Assembly (NCBI GenBank): GCA_002205965.3
Contig: NADL03000638.1
Coordinates: forward strand, 372,001-436,000
Reading direction: 5' to 3'
Origin: Kappaphycus alvarezii
Lineage: Eukaryota > Rhodophyta > Florideophyceae > Gigartinales > Solieriaceae
DNA: 64,000 nt
The notes beneath the pieces are model-generated. The model searched no databases. It had not been told where the DNA came from and saw only the letters and a list, made by a program, of their open reading frames with translations. Shown here in pieces: positions 44,133-55,869 of the stretch (positions are counted from its first letter, which is position 1; the number at the start of each line of letters is the position of its first letter). The position numbers and the translations under genes were made by a program.

Positions 44133-45598
44133 CGGATATCAATACCCAAATCCAAATAGCTATACCTGGACAACAGGCTTAATCAATGAGAGTAAAGTCC
44201 AAATTTGGCCAAGGGTTCCCCAGTAGGTAGTGAAGTGAGAGCGGCTAGCCTACAATTTTTTAGCAGCGGTTCCCCGGTGTGTTGCCAAATAGGACAGTCT
44301 GTTCCTTAATTTTGAGCAGGGTCTCCCCAACATACTTCCGATCCCAGTTGCTTACAGTACCAAGCGACCAGAGTTTTGCCCCTTTAGTACAGTTTCTAAC
44401 TGAAACTCCGATAGGAGTAGCAAGCACGGCACACACTAGCCTCCGTGTAGCACAGGAGACTAGAGTGTGGCGGAGGCCACTCAAGTCCTTACCCCGGGCC
44501 TCCGACTGGAGTTACAGGCACGGCAAACGATAGTCTCTGCATCGTACAGTCGACTATCGTGTGGCAGAGGCCCACTCTAAAGGAAAAACAGCAACCTTAG
44601 CAAAAAGAATGGCGATAGCTAGCAGCGGCGGCGGCGAAAGCGGCGACAACAGCGAGAACGACAGCGGTTATGAGGTGTGGGGCGGGTGGTCTGGTGTGGA
44701 GCGGGTGGTCTGGTGTGGTGAAACCCTCTCGACTCACCAAGGTCGAGAGGGGTTTCTATGTCCTTTTATGGTCTGCAATGGCCACGGAAATTGCACGCCG
44801 GGATAAAATTTCAAAGCATTTTTTCGAGATTCGGCGCGCAGCCAATGGCTTGTGCGCTAAAAGAAAAAAAATCAAAAGATTAATGTCCCGACGAGGCACT
44901 GCCCGGGACATTCACCCGGGTCAACAAGTTGTGCACGTGGTGTTTTCTTGCTCTCTAAGGCTGCCACTGTAATCTATGCACTGTTGTCAGTCTGTCCATC
45001 AAGAAACATATCACTTAACACTAGAGAGCTTACGATCGGCGAATTTCGTATACTTTTCCGTCGAAACGAATGTCACCGTGCACACGATGCGAGATTATAG
45101 GAAATAGTATCTCAAGACATCACGCAAATATTGTTGAAACGACTATTTTTACGAAACCATATTCGTGTGATTTGGCGGGACTCTTGTGCCCTCAGTGCCG
45201 AGCAGCCCCTTGATCCGAAACTGCCGCGCCATGGCCGAGAAGTTGTCATGTTGACCCTGTAAGGAAAATACAGTACCATTGACGTGCGGTTTATCTACAG
45301 TGCACCGACCCGGTATACTCTCCCACCTCGGGCGCAGCAACAGAGAGAAGTTTTAACACCGTAGACACACCCATCCGTTGTATAGCTGACAGTATACTGT
45401 AGACTAGCTGACAAAATGTAGTACAGTTGCAGAGCCTAGCTGACAGTATAAAGCACAGTAAATTAATCTAAAATATACCAATTGTAGTCATCATATGTAA
45501 TGAATTGGAACCACTGTCTGTTGGCATTGTCCGTCTAACAAAAAACATCCTCTAATTATAACATTCTCACCCTCTCTGTTCGCTTGGATCAAACGAAT
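44133..45598. other. mostly non-coding; small ORF near 45.2 kb
   Basis: Serine/glycine-rich low-complexity coding-like text lies at about 44608-44690 (SSGGGESGDNSENDSGYE) in the plus direction. On the minus strand a good acceptor (TTTTCCTTACAG, about 45259-45270) precedes an ATG and a short frame (TSRPWRGSFGSRGCSA), possibly the first exon of a gene that cannot be followed. GTATACTGTA-type motifs occur at about 45390-45450. No gene can be assigned. Confidence 0.3.
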
Positions 45599-46597
45599 TT
45601 AGCTTTCTCTATAAATCCATTGCTCAATTTGATGACTAATGCGACCATCTCGGATGATGCGGTGTAGAATTAAGTCACTTTTGAATTTCGTTAGAGCGTC
45701 AGCAGGGTTGAACTCAGAGCGAATAAAGTTGATGTTCTGGAGTTCTTTCGACTTGTAAGAATTCTTAACAGTAGCAATATCTATCATGAGACGTTTATCA
45801 CTAGTAATAGTTGCCCTAGTAATAACATTGAAAAGAGACAATCTATCCGTAAACATGATGATAGGAACAGGTCTTGACAACATTTTCTGCAAGTCATGTT
45901 TCAAAGCGTAGGACATATCGAATGCACCTGCTGATGCCATAACTTCCCTGCCAAGTACAGACCTCGTGACAGGTTTCGATTTGTGAGATGACCAGTAAAG
46001 CGGTTGACACTTGTCAGTTTGATCTGCCAAGAAAATAATGTATCCAAGCTGTGATGATCCGCCGATATTTGTAGCAAATGATGCATCGGAGTAAACACGC
46101 AAGTAAAGTGATTTCAAATCAAGCTTCGGAAACTTAAGTCCCATAGAGGTGTCATGTCTGACGACATTTAAGGCTAGATTGATCCTTTTGATGTGCTTCT
46201 GCGGATCTCTTTTGGATACGTCTTCAGTAAGTTGAGCGGCTTGGGCGACCCGAGATGAAATGTCAGGCCTCGTGTATGCTATCCAAGCCGGTTTAACCTT
46301 CTGTGATTTATACGAACTAAAAGAGGCATCAGAGGGAAGTACTTTGAGCCTCTGTATGTAGTTTGATTGAAACACTTCGAAGCCAAATGGTTTTCTTTCG
46401 ATTTGCGCTCCAGAGAACTGGATGTTGTCGTACTCCCTACGTTTACACTTGAAACGACTTTCAGTTTTCCTTGAGAACTTTTCAAAGTGCTCATTTCCAG
46501 CTTGAAGTAAATTGCCGACATAGGTTACACAAAGGCCAGAAAGCTTCTTATCAATTACCGTAAAGAAGAATGATCCGTCGTTACTTGTAGATTCCAT
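45599..46597 (-). pseudogene. copia element 1: end of RT, connection and RNase H
   Basis: An ORF of about 332 codons. The N-terminus reads SFFFTVIDKKLSGLCVTYVG, then NLLQAGN. The RT site Y-V-D-D has become Y-V-G-N (46511-46522), so both catalytic aspartates are lost. Downstream AWIAYTRPDISSRVAQAAQL is the standard copia block before RNase H. RNase H follows with YLRVYSDASFATN (first Asp), LYWSSHKSKPVTRSVLGREV (Glu) and IIMFTDRLSL (Asp). The end, INFIRSEFNPADALTK, is typical. The ORF is open, but it is only the C-terminal third of pol. Confidence 0.75.
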
Positions 46598-46615
46598 TCA
46601 AAGATCAGATCTTCC

Positions 46616-47820
46616 CTAGTAATCACTACTGTAAGGGAGTCCGTAGAGTGGCTTAAAAAGATTAAGCATTGCATCAGGGCCAAGCTCAAACTCCTTTGAC
46701 GGTTTTAAATAGATATCTCTGAGGAGTCTCTCGGCGCTTTGCAGATGTGCTTGTGTAACATCCGTTGAAGGGAGCTTGAAGCTGAAAATAGATGCAAGTC
46801 CAACTAGTATTCTGATCGAATATTGACGAGCAGTGCTAGTTTCATGGACAATAAATTCTTTCATTTTTTCCCTATGACCTTGTACGACGAATATAACTTT
46901 CCACACTTCACGATTTGTACCAGAATCTTTGATGGCGAGTACAAAACTTCCACCTAGAACATTTACGTTATATGGTACTTCATCATTGCATACTACCTTC
47001 CATGTGCCACGTTCAATCAGTCCCATGATTTCCTCTCGTTTCGCTGGACCGAACTCAGCTGTGCGTGGATCTTTAGGATGAATAATCTCTGTAAGATGAG
47101 TAGAGAACTGAGGACTAGGGGGGTTGTTTTGAGAACGGAATGGTTTCAACGTAGTTTCATAGAATTCAGAGGGGGTGGAGAATTCCGAAGGGTCGACAAC
47201 TTCTTCCCTAATTTCGCGAAAGTACGGTTTCGCTTGTTGTGTGTTAAAACGTTGAATCAGTGAATTTCCCATTTGAACATGAACAATTTTGTCTTGGAAA
47301 TCGATAACTGTATAAGGGCCTATCCATTCCTTCTCTTTCTCTCTGAAGATGAGAACATCGTCACCGGGGTAGTAAACTCTGTCCAAAGCAGAAGGTACAT
47401 TACTACTTAACGCAGTTGTAATACGTCTTTCTGCAATGATAGTGTTCATTTCCATCATGGCATCGGCAATAATTTTCATGCGTTCACTTTGCTGGGGTAG
47501 TCTTGAGTTTAAAACTGGGAACATAGGTTGGATTCCAAATACAAGAAATGAAGGGACTAAACCATTTTCTCCAATGGTGTCATTCATGGCTTTGTTAGCA
47601 ATCTCGAGGAGAAGCTCCTTTCTGATGTGGGGGTACATTCGATGAACCTTTCGAAAGATACGGCAGAGCGGAGCATGAAGTCGTTCCCCTATACCGAGAG
47701 AGTTATGGGGTTCAACAACAGAAATTCTAAGTTTGATTCCACATCCACTCAAGATGTCTTTCTATCGGGAGAGTTAAATACTGATCCTGCGTCGGTCCGA
47801 ATCTGATTAAGAAATCCGGA
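46616..47820 (-). pseudogene. copia element 1: integrase C-terminus and RT N-terminus
   Basis: An ORF from about 47752 reads NSLGIGERLHAPLCRIFRKV (integrase catalytic Glu region). It then has a chromodomain-like or GPY-like segment (EKEWIGPYTVIDFQDKIVHV) and a linker. The RT start shows GTWKVVCNDEVPYNVNVLGG, FVLAIKDSGTNREVWKVIFV, STARQYSIRILVGLAS and LPSTDVTQAHLQS, ending in LFKPLYGLPYSSDY at a stop (46616). The next ORF resumes about 20 bases later, so a small deletion and a stop separate the RT halves. Confidence 0.75.
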
Positions 47821-47825
47821 GTACT

Positions 47826-48590
47826 TTAGACCCAGGCCTCAAGAAAAGCAAGCCAGATTCCTTCAACACTTTGATTGTATCCTGAGCTCGGGTCTAAGAA
47901 AACGGCGCTTGAAAAATGAGTGGCTGTGTCGACAACATGAAGGACTGGATGATTGTTGATAAACATTAAATCGACAGATGGTTCGTCACCAAAAAACAGT
48001 TCATCTTTATCTTGCATGGATACCTTGAAGCGAATGGGAGTAGGACCAAGACGTTGACACGTATCGCCATTTCGCGAAATCATCTCTAGGATTTGTTTCG
48101 TATTAGCATAACACTCTTCCGGTCGGGCTTTTTTGAGAAGACTCAGTAATTTTTCAGTGGAAGGGTGATGGAAACCTCGATGAAGTTTAGTCCGCTCGCT
48201 TTGTGTAAAGTTGATGACACTGTGGTTCCATATAAGGTAAGCATGGCCATTTTTGCGAACAACAGGCATCTTCCATTGCAGGACTGGATTACACATAGTG
48301 TTTTCCACGTTGTTGAAATAGACCTGTATCCTGTCAAGTGTGTCAAGTCCAAGCAAGAACGGTATATCAGAATTAACGACATCAACCTGGAAAGATATAG
48401 GGGATATATGCAGAGGGATCAGAATACCAATCGACCCGATAGCACGCTGAAGCTGTTGTCCCAACCTGTATAGGTTTCTGCTTTTCTTCATCTTGAATTT
48501 ATTACCCATGAATCTCCAATAGACACGGGCTTGCTGAAGACCAATGACTGTTCTCTGAGCACCAGAGTCAATGCGTGCCCATTGTCATTA
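47826..48590 (-). pseudogene. copia element 1: protease and integrase N-terminus
   Basis: The protease site reads RIDSGAQRTVIGLQQARVY, with the catalytic D-S-G at 48561-48569. It continues with SDIPFLLGLDTLDR and NNVENTM. The integrase zinc domain follows with KLHRGFHHPSTEKLLSLLKK and C-Q-R-L-G, and then the first catalytic block FGDEPSVDLMFI with VVDTATHFSSAVFLD. The ORF stops at 47826; the intervening 75 bases carry a second catalytic Asp remnant in another frame. Confidence 0.75.
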
Positions 48591-48790
48591 CGTTTGCCCT
48601 GTGAGGCTCAATTTTTTGTGGAAGGAAACCGTTTCTGCATCAGTCAAGAAAACAATCTGAGGCAGTAAGTGTTTTTGATGAAAGTGGATACGTCGGCTGA
48701 AGTTAGAACTTATGTTGACTCTAGACGGAGTCCTACTTTTCTGGAGAGCAGTACTGAATGAAAAAGTTTTCATACGGGAGGGTGATTTAC

Positions 48791-50450
48791 TGTTCCTTAA
48801 AGAAAAATTTCAGGACCAAAGTCTACATCAAAGCTCTCTGTATAGGATCACATGATGTCATTGTGAAAATTTTCAGCCGTAACTGGGATTTCTTGCTCAT
48901 TGGGTACATTATTTCCTTCATCTTCATTGGAGCTGTCAATTTTCTCCTCAGTGTCGTTGAACGGGTCTTCTTCGTCCTCAGTATCACTAAACATGGCATC
49001 TTCGACTTGTTGAAATAGTTTGAAGAGGATTTGCTCAGCACGACCTGGATTTCTGCTTAATGCATTGCTGACATTATTCATGACATTCCGAGGCATAGGG
49101 CATTCTCGAATGAAATGAATTTTTTCTCCACAATTTTTACACCGGCGAACATTTCCGAAGCGGTCAAGACCTTCTTTGCCTGGTTTATCCTTAAGATAGC
49201 CATTGGAACAATTGGATTGTTCTTGACGGCGTAGATATGACGCCGGAGCAGACGAACGCGATCCTGGTTTACGGGGCTTACCATATGTTCCGTGGTTGAA
49301 GTAGAGACCGGTAATATTCGGAATTGTCGAAGATGTGTTCGGTCTCAATGAGGGTTCCGAACGACCAGGAGCTTTGGCATCTCTCTGGTTTCCTTCAATC
49401 TCTTCTTGATTTATCAACCAATCTGAATCCAGAGGAGTGTACAGATGTTGAAAATTTCACTGTGGTTTTGCCGATAGAGCATTTTCGATTGATGCTTTAG
49501 CCCAGGTCGCACCAAAGACAGCCTTATAGAGGTATTCGACTTTGTCTTCCTCAGACCTGTGCTGCGGGGGACCTTGCGGAGCAAATTTGGTGATTGTCTC
49601 CCTTAGTTCTTCTAACGCCTCAGGCACAGTGAAACGCTTGCTTTCGATTACATCGGAAAGTCTTAAGCTTTGAAGGTGTTTACGAATTCGATTCTGACGG
49701 GCAGAACTATTATATTCTTCCCTTATAATAGCTACCGCTTCCGAAAACATTTCACGGCGCCCAGAGATATGCTACCGGTAGAACCGTTTCGCTTCATCTT
49801 CGAAAACGTTATGGAAGAATTTCAACTTCTATTCGTTAGGGAGTTCATAATCCACGGTGGAATCGAGGTAGTTGGATATGTATTCGTTGATATCCTCACC
49901 AATTTTACCTGTAAACTTTTCCGCGTATTTGAAACCAGTTGCAAGTTTGTGAGCAACCCTCTAATCGTCAGCGAAGCGAGATTTCTCATTAGCATGAGAG
50001 GTTGAATGGACTTCATTATGCCTTTTCGCACTAGCGAGTACAGCATATGCTTCGTTCTTATCCTGTTCCGACCGATAAAGAATTGATGGGATTCCCCAGG
50101 AAATACTCAAATTTTCTGGATGCTGAGAGTACTCCAGCCCTTGCAGTTGCAAGTAGTCGCGGAGAGGCCTGAACAGTACCGCAGGGCCAGAAAGAAACTC
50201 AGTGTTGTAAAGGATTTCCACAGGGAGATCTTCGCGAAGGCCAATTATCGCATCTTCATGTGAAGGTTGCGGGTCGGCATTGATGTAAAGAGAAAGAGCA
50301 GCTTTAACGTTACAACGCGATGGGGAAATTGGTTTATATGCGTTAAGGCATTTCTGGATATACTCCAGAGTGACAATCTTGAGATTTCCCTTCCAGCGGT
50401 TCTTGATGATAGAAAAACGTAGTCTATAGGATTTATAGGGGGGTTGGAAC
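48791..50450 (-). pseudogene. copia element 1: gag
   Basis: Open text starts near 50440 (KIVTLEYIQKCLNAYKPISP) and continues through EILYNTEFLSGPAVLFRPLR. After frame changes comes FTGKIGEDINEYISNYLDST, then FFHNVFEDEAKRFYR and the ORF 49750-49457 (REMFSEAVAIIREEYNSSAR). A single stop separates the ORF 49417-48848, with the zinc knuckle CKNCGEKIHFIRECP (C-x2-C-x4-H-x4-C intact) and an acidic tail. The F-x-G...L-x-x-x...F-x-x-x-A-x-R-F-Y pattern is typical of copia gag in this lineage. At least three lesions. Confidence 0.7.
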
Positions 50451-50453
50451 TAT

Positions 50454-51199
50454 TTAAAGAAGTCCTAATCGGAGTTGCTCGTTCTTGACGTGCTTCTTGG
50501 TGATAATATGACGTTCGGCGTCAGACTTGTTGTGGATGGTGATATTGCACAACTTGCAGTGGAAACCCCTCGGGTTTTCAAGTTTCCAGACCTTGTAAAT
50601 GTGGCCCTTACCTTTCTTGTGGACGTTGAACTGCAGGTGAGATAAAAAAATGCAATTACAAGTCTCGCAATGGTCTTGAGGTGCCTTTCCCTTCTTCTTC
50701 TTCCTGATGCGGTCGTTCGCTATGCGGTAGATGTGATGCGAAAGCCCTTTTTCTATCGGCCTCAACTGACGAGAGCTAGAAGCACGGGCCCGCGGAGCTG
50801 CGGGCGTCGCGGTAGGGACTGCGAGCCTTGGAATTCGGGACGGTGGGTGTCGGGCAGAAGGAGGATAGGCAGCGGTAGAAGGCGTTGCGGAAGGAAGCGA
50901 AGTACGAGAAGAGGAAGCCGCGGTGACAGGTCGTCCAGAAGGGAGGGGCGGTGTCTTAATTTACTACCGGTGTTGCCGGGGCGGAGAGGAGATTGTCACC
51001 GGGCGTTGCCGTAGGGGAGAAAAAAATTTCTCGCGGTACTTCCTCCGCGGCGCTCACTGCCTCTTGATCGATGAGAGCAGAGGCCTCGTTCCGTTCCTCG
51101 CCAGAGTCAAGCTCTGAACCGAAGACGTCCTCCAGGTGTTCACATAGCGTAGAGACTATGTAGAAACCCATTGGCCAGTATGTTACATACATTTTGTTT
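50454..51199 (-). pseudogene. two-C2H2-finger protein, one frameshift (second family member)
   Basis: The minus frame starts at the ATG of MYVTYWPMGFYIVSTLCEHL (about 51189), just after an acceptor-like TTTTATTGCAG. It is acidic (FGSELDSGEERNEASALIDQ) and meets a stop at 50956. A second frame picks up at about 50950 with a Ser/Pro/Ala-rich linker (TAASSSRTSLPSATPSTAAY) and runs to 50454. It ends with a basic patch (NDRIRKKKKGKAPQ) and two fingers: CETCNCIFLSHLQFNVHK with H-x5-H, and FHCKLCNITIHNKSDAERHI with a final histidine. So one gene of about 245 codons with a single frameshift near 50955. It shares layout with 43248-44132. It lies directly upstream of copia gag on the same strand. Confidence 0.5.
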
Positions 51200-51207
51200 A
51201 CCTGCAA

Positions 51208-52746
51208 TAAAATCTAAGGTTACCTTAGAAGTTATAAGATACCCTGCAGTGATACCTAGAACAGCTAGGTGACCAAAGCAAGCTAGAGCCTAAAACAAAA
51301 AGGCACAAACGAGTCAAGCAATGTAGCAACGGGTTCCAAGAACAAATTAGCCAACCACAACCAGCGAGCCAAGTAGATTCCCAACCAGTACCAAGAAAAC
51401 GTAGAACCACAGCCAGACCACAACCAGACACAACGTAGGAGCAGACAGACCAAGGTGATAAGACACAGCACCGGACTAACACTGTAGACCAGTACCACGC
51501 ACTCGAGATAGTAAAGAGGAACCAAGAGCGGAAGCAAGACCAAAAACGATACCAACACCAAGACTAAAGCCAAACTAGACCAGTTACCACAGAACAACCC
51601 TAGCACCAAACAACTGAGAAGCAGCAAGAGTTTTCAAAGCAGCTGTGGGGAGGAAATACGATTCAAGTAAGCAGAGCGCGGAGGGCGAAAGTTAAATTCC
51701 GGAATATGGTTTCGCCCCGGAGACGTACTCTCTCTTTCTCGTTCCCCAACCGCAATGAGCCTCACAGCGCACATCGATCGCTGTTCAATACCTATACAAG
51801 CGCAAAATTGCTGCATGTCGTTTGTTATGGACTGGATGAAGAGGACCGCGTGGTTGCAAAGGTTGGGATAGGGACATTGCTAATCGACGATAATAAATAG
51901 AAGATCTTGGAGATGGAAGGCGTAGCGTGCGATGCGTGCGATGCAAGTGCAATACAACTGTTTCAATTTCAACCGACGTCCCCCCTCAGCCTCTGAGTTC
52001 TCCGGCCGAGGTACAGGGGTGGACATCATCAGCAAATGCACAACTTCAATCAATCCATGCCCTGCGGTCAGACTTGGTAAGTCCTGAATATTGCAGGCTG
52101 CTCTCTGGGGTGTGGCCTGAATTCTATGCGCGCTGCAGCTTGGAAAAGGGGTATCAGATTTCATTTGGCAAACGGATGGAGACGCCACGGGGATGTAGCC
52201 CGGTGCGTTTGCCGCGGCTTCTTCCTTTTCTTGATCACAATGGGGGTACATCATAGCAAATAGATGCGAGATGCTTGCGCCATCGAGTCAATTTCTGGCA
52301 ACTTCTTCGCTGCACGGGTAGGGAATACCATTCGTCAATGGTGATGAGTGTCCTCACGTCTTCTTCGTACGCGGATATTCCTCCCCCATGTCATGCCCGC
52401 AAAACGATGTGGGTCCCTGGGCTCTGCTGCATGTTGGCCAAACACTATGGCGCGGCTTCTTCGTGGTGGTACGGAATTCTGCGCGAATCGAATGCGGCTT
52501 CTTCATCAGCATCGGCGACTATACAGGTCTCGACTCCGTTAAAAACCCAACAGTAGCGTCTAGTAAAAACCACTTTGGGAAAAACCTATCGCTCTGGGGA
52601 AAATGTAAGTCTTATCGAGTGAGTTCCGTCCCTTAGCGCACGCTTCGCTCAGTTTCAATACGCATAAACAATTTAACACATATGCAACATAACAAGCACA
52701 TGAGTGAGTCATTCTTAATCACATGCTAACTTTCTTATCTTACCTC
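51208..52746. other. no supported gene; AC-rich low-complexity tract
   Basis: Positions 51225-51640 are strongly A/C-rich on the plus strand. This leaves a hydrophobic open frame on the minus strand and a Gln/Pro/Thr-rich one on the plus, neither convincing. Open frames at 51706-51900, 51927-52256 and 52275-52640 have no recognisable motif; VGPWALLHVGQTLWRGFF (52400-52460) is the most protein-like. The 3' LTR of copia element 2 would be expected here but was not recognised. Confidence 0.3.
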
Positions 52747-53778
52747 TTAGTTTTGCTTTGGTTTGAATGCCATGACGCGGTTGATGAGATAGTTCAACTG
52801 TGGGGCTGCGAGAGGTTTGGTAAGCATGTCAGCGAGTTGTTCAGAAGTGGATACATGAGAAATGTCAATGATTCTTCTGCGATGCAGGTCACGGATGTGA
52901 TGCACCTTGAGTTCAGTGTGCTTGTTACGCTCGGATACCTGATCGTTGGTCGAAAGTGAAATTGCGGCGGTATTATCGGTGTGCATGACGATCGCCGGCA
53001 GTTGCGGTTCATCATCCAGTGGTTCGCCTTTCAACAACTCCAGGAATAAACGGCGCAACCATGTGACGCTTTTGCCACAGGCGGACATCGAGATGTATTC
53101 AGCCTCTGAAGAACTGAGTGATACCAGGTGCTGACGTTTCGATGACCAGGATAAGGCGGCGCCATTCACAGTCACCAAAATTCCTGATGTTGACTTGCGT
53201 GTATCCTTGCATCCGGCCCAATCGGAATCAGAATATGCAGTAAGCGGTGCGGAAGATGGGCTTGATGGGTAAAAGAGTGCTAGGTCTTTCGTGCCTAGGA
53301 GGTATTTCACCAGCCTCTTATCGAGAACAAGATGTCGAGCGGCCGAAGCATGCATTTGTCTCGCTAGAACCGAGGCAGCGAATGCAATATCGGGGCGAGT
53401 GCAAACGGCGGCGTACATCAAACCACCGATTATCGATCGAAACCGAGCGTGGGCGACTGGGTTCAATGGTGGTTCAGATGCGTGAAGTGCGGAGTAGTCG
53501 GCTGTAGGGGCCATGGGAGACGGTTGAGGCTTGACATGGGAAAGGTCAAGAGAGGCAGCGAACTTCGCAATGTACTTAGTTTGGTTCACATCAAGGCCGG
53601 ATGGGGTGCGGTACAATTCCCATCCAATGAAGCAACGAAGGGAGCCGAGTAACTTGACCTTGAACGAATGCGATAGGAGCGACTTGACTTCCTCGATAAG
53701 GCGACGTGATGAAGATGCGAGGGCCATGTCGTCGACCACAACGGCAAGGACTAGTACGCCATACGGCTTGTGAAGGAA
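52747..53778 (-). pseudogene. copia element 2: end of RT and RNase H
   Basis: The frame continues from the integrase/RT ORF across a TAA (53779-53781). It keeps the RT site V-V-D-D (VLVLAVVVDDMALASSS, about 53728-53739), LGSLRCFIGWELYR, YIAKFAASLDLSHVKPQPSP, RSIIGGLMYAAVCTRPDIAF and the RNase H blocks AYSDSDWAGCKDTRKSTSG, SWSSKRQHLVSLSSSEAEYI and IVMHTDNTAAISL. It ends with HVSTSEQLADMLTKPLAAPQ and a natural stop. All expected catalytic residues are visible in this part. Confidence 0.85.
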
Positions 53779-55869
53779 TTACAGTCGATAATCCACTTTA
53801 GACTGCTTGAATCCCCAAGAGTTGAACCTTTTGTGTACGATTGTGCCCCAAATATTACCGGCTTCGCGGTGACCGTATATCGACTTGAAAACAAGTGCTA
53901 AATGGTTTGGTTTGCAGGGGATCCCTGGGTAGCTGGTGGGGAGTTCCATAATTACTGGGGTCTTTAGCTTTCCGTGCAGGTAAGCGGCGGCAACGTCGAC
54001 CCCTTCTAGAATGAGGTCTTGGGCAGCTACCTTCGCAAGCAACATGCGAATCGTCTCGTGGCGAACGACGGGCGCATAGAGCGTCTCTGGATCAAAGTCG
54101 CGGAAGGCGACTTGCTTGTCGCCACGCAAGCAACATCTTGCCTTTAAAAGTACAGGTACATCTGTCCCAGGGTTCACCTTAATACTGAAATTCCATGTAT
54201 ACGGTAACGGTTGCATCCCCTTCTCAAACGGGATGACCGTCCATGTCTCCCTTTCTTGGAGAGCGTCGTATTCGCGATCTATTGCATCGGCCCATCCTGG
54301 GATGGAGCAGGCCTGCGCGAAACTTCTTGGGACACGGGTATCCTTGGCGTTGGCTTTCAGAGCAATTGGGTTTGAGTACATGGAGAAGGTGAACATGCAA
54401 CGTGATGAGGTTTCTTCGACTCCGTCTGCTTCGTCCTCCTGTTGCGCTTCTTCGTCCAAAGCTCGTTGGCGAGAGATTCCATCAAGGATGGAAGAAAAAG
54501 AGGGTAGCACTGTGTCTTTTCGGAGCGGGGTAAAGTCTTTGGTGCGGCAGAACATGATGGATTCCTTTGAAGGTGCATAGAGGCGATAGACGGATTTCTG
54601 GCTTTCCATGCCAACGAAAAAGGAATATGTTGATCTTGGCAGCAGCTTCTTTTGCCTGGTCGCATGGGAACGGTACTCGAATGCATAACCGGGAGTACCG
54701 AACTCTAGAACTGGTGAGAGATTCGGCTTGTATCCATACCAAAGCTCGAATGGTATTTGCATCTCAACCCTACTGTTCGGCAAACTGTTTCGTAACCAGT
54801 TTGCATGCGAAATAGCCTCTGCCCATTGATGGAGTGGCAATTTGGACGCTAGGAGCATCGTACGGGCGACTTTACAAAGTTCTTGAATCAATATCTCGGC
54901 TGCTCCGTTCGATTGACTGGCGTGAGGCGGAGAGAATTCCAACTTCACCCCAGCCTGGAGACTGTAGTTGAAGATAGCTGCGCTTGTGTTCTCTCCTGCA
55001 CGATCGAGGCGAAGACGGAACATGCGACCTCGGTGTTCGTTCTCAACGAGAGCCTTGTACGCAGTGAGTGCTTGGAAGGACTCGGATCGGGCGACCAAGA
55101 AGTTAACGGCACCCATACGCGTGGCGTCATCGAGAAGCACGGCGACATACTTATTTCTTGCTAATGTTGGAGGGTCAATAGGTCCCGTGATATCGGTATT
55201 GGTTAAGTCCAAAGGATCTTGTGCGATGTAGTCGATCGGGTGAACTGGGGCTTTCTTAGTCGCAGCTTGTAGGCACGGAACACATTGGTGTTCGGAGAGG
55301 TCTTCCTTGCGAAGCTAGGGTAGTCCGATGTTGGCGATTGATGCTGCGATCAGTCTCTCTCTACCAACATGCCCAAGGCGCGCATGCCAGATGTGGGCGA
55401 CGCTCCTTGTATTGGTGATTCTTGCGCTCGGGAGTTTTCCTTGTGGCTTCAGTACGGGATATAAGCCATTATCTTCCGGGCTGCGAAACACGAGTTGGCC
55501 TGTGTGCCTGTCTAACACATCAAGACGGGTGGAATTTCTTCCATCGTCCACGTCAAAATCTAGCCTATATCCCCTTTTAACGAACTTAGACAGAGATAAT
55601 AGATTCTCACTGAAGTTTGGGGTGTGATTGGCAATGATTTTCATGTACTTGTCCCCGATGGGGACTTCAACGATTCCTTGGCCGACAATTTCTGACTCTC
55701 CTTCTCCCATCTCAGCAGCGGACCCTTGCGGCTTGTTGTACGTCCTTGAAAAGGGAGCGATCCCAAACAAAGTCTTCGTTTGCGGCGCAGTCAATCCAAA
55801 ATTCAGACGATTTTGCGCGTTCATTCTTGGTCTTGGAAGAAAGAGCAATGACTTTGGTGCCGGAGCCAC
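53779..55869 (-). pseudogene. copia element 2: protease end, integrase and RT N-terminus
   Basis: From 55869 the frame carries NLLSLSKFVKRGYRLDFDVD and the integrase zinc domain HIWHARLGHVGRERL. A TAG at 55315-55317 interrupts, then QCVPCLQAA completes the zinc site. The catalytic core has LTNTDITGPID (Asp), LRLDRAGENT (Asp) and HASQSNGAAEILIQELCKVA (Glu). The RT begins with GWADAIDREYDALQERETWT, KARCCLRGDKQVAFRDFDPE, YAPVVRHETIRMLLAKVA, LEGVDVAAAYLHGKL (first catalytic Asp) and KSIYGHREAGNIW. The single stop in the zinc domain and the stop at 53779 inactivate it. Confidence 0.85.

Larger units (their letters stand above)
45599..50450 (-). mobile_element. Ty1/copia-type retroelement 1, inactive
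   Basis: Gag, protease, integrase, RT and RNase H occur in copia order on the minus strand from about 50450 to 45599, with several frame changes and stops. The decayed copia at 23.6-26.2 kb belongs to the same lineage, judging by the matching protease end and integrase start. No LTR pair was found. At the 5' side there is almost no room for one, because the C2H2 gene ends at 50454. The element is therefore probably truncated. Confidence 0.8.

Noticed and set aside
51225..51627. 114-codon very hydrophobic minus-strand ORF that could look like a membrane protein
   Set aside because: It is the antisense of an A/C-rich low-complexity tract; leucine/valine/cysteine runs come from the base composition.
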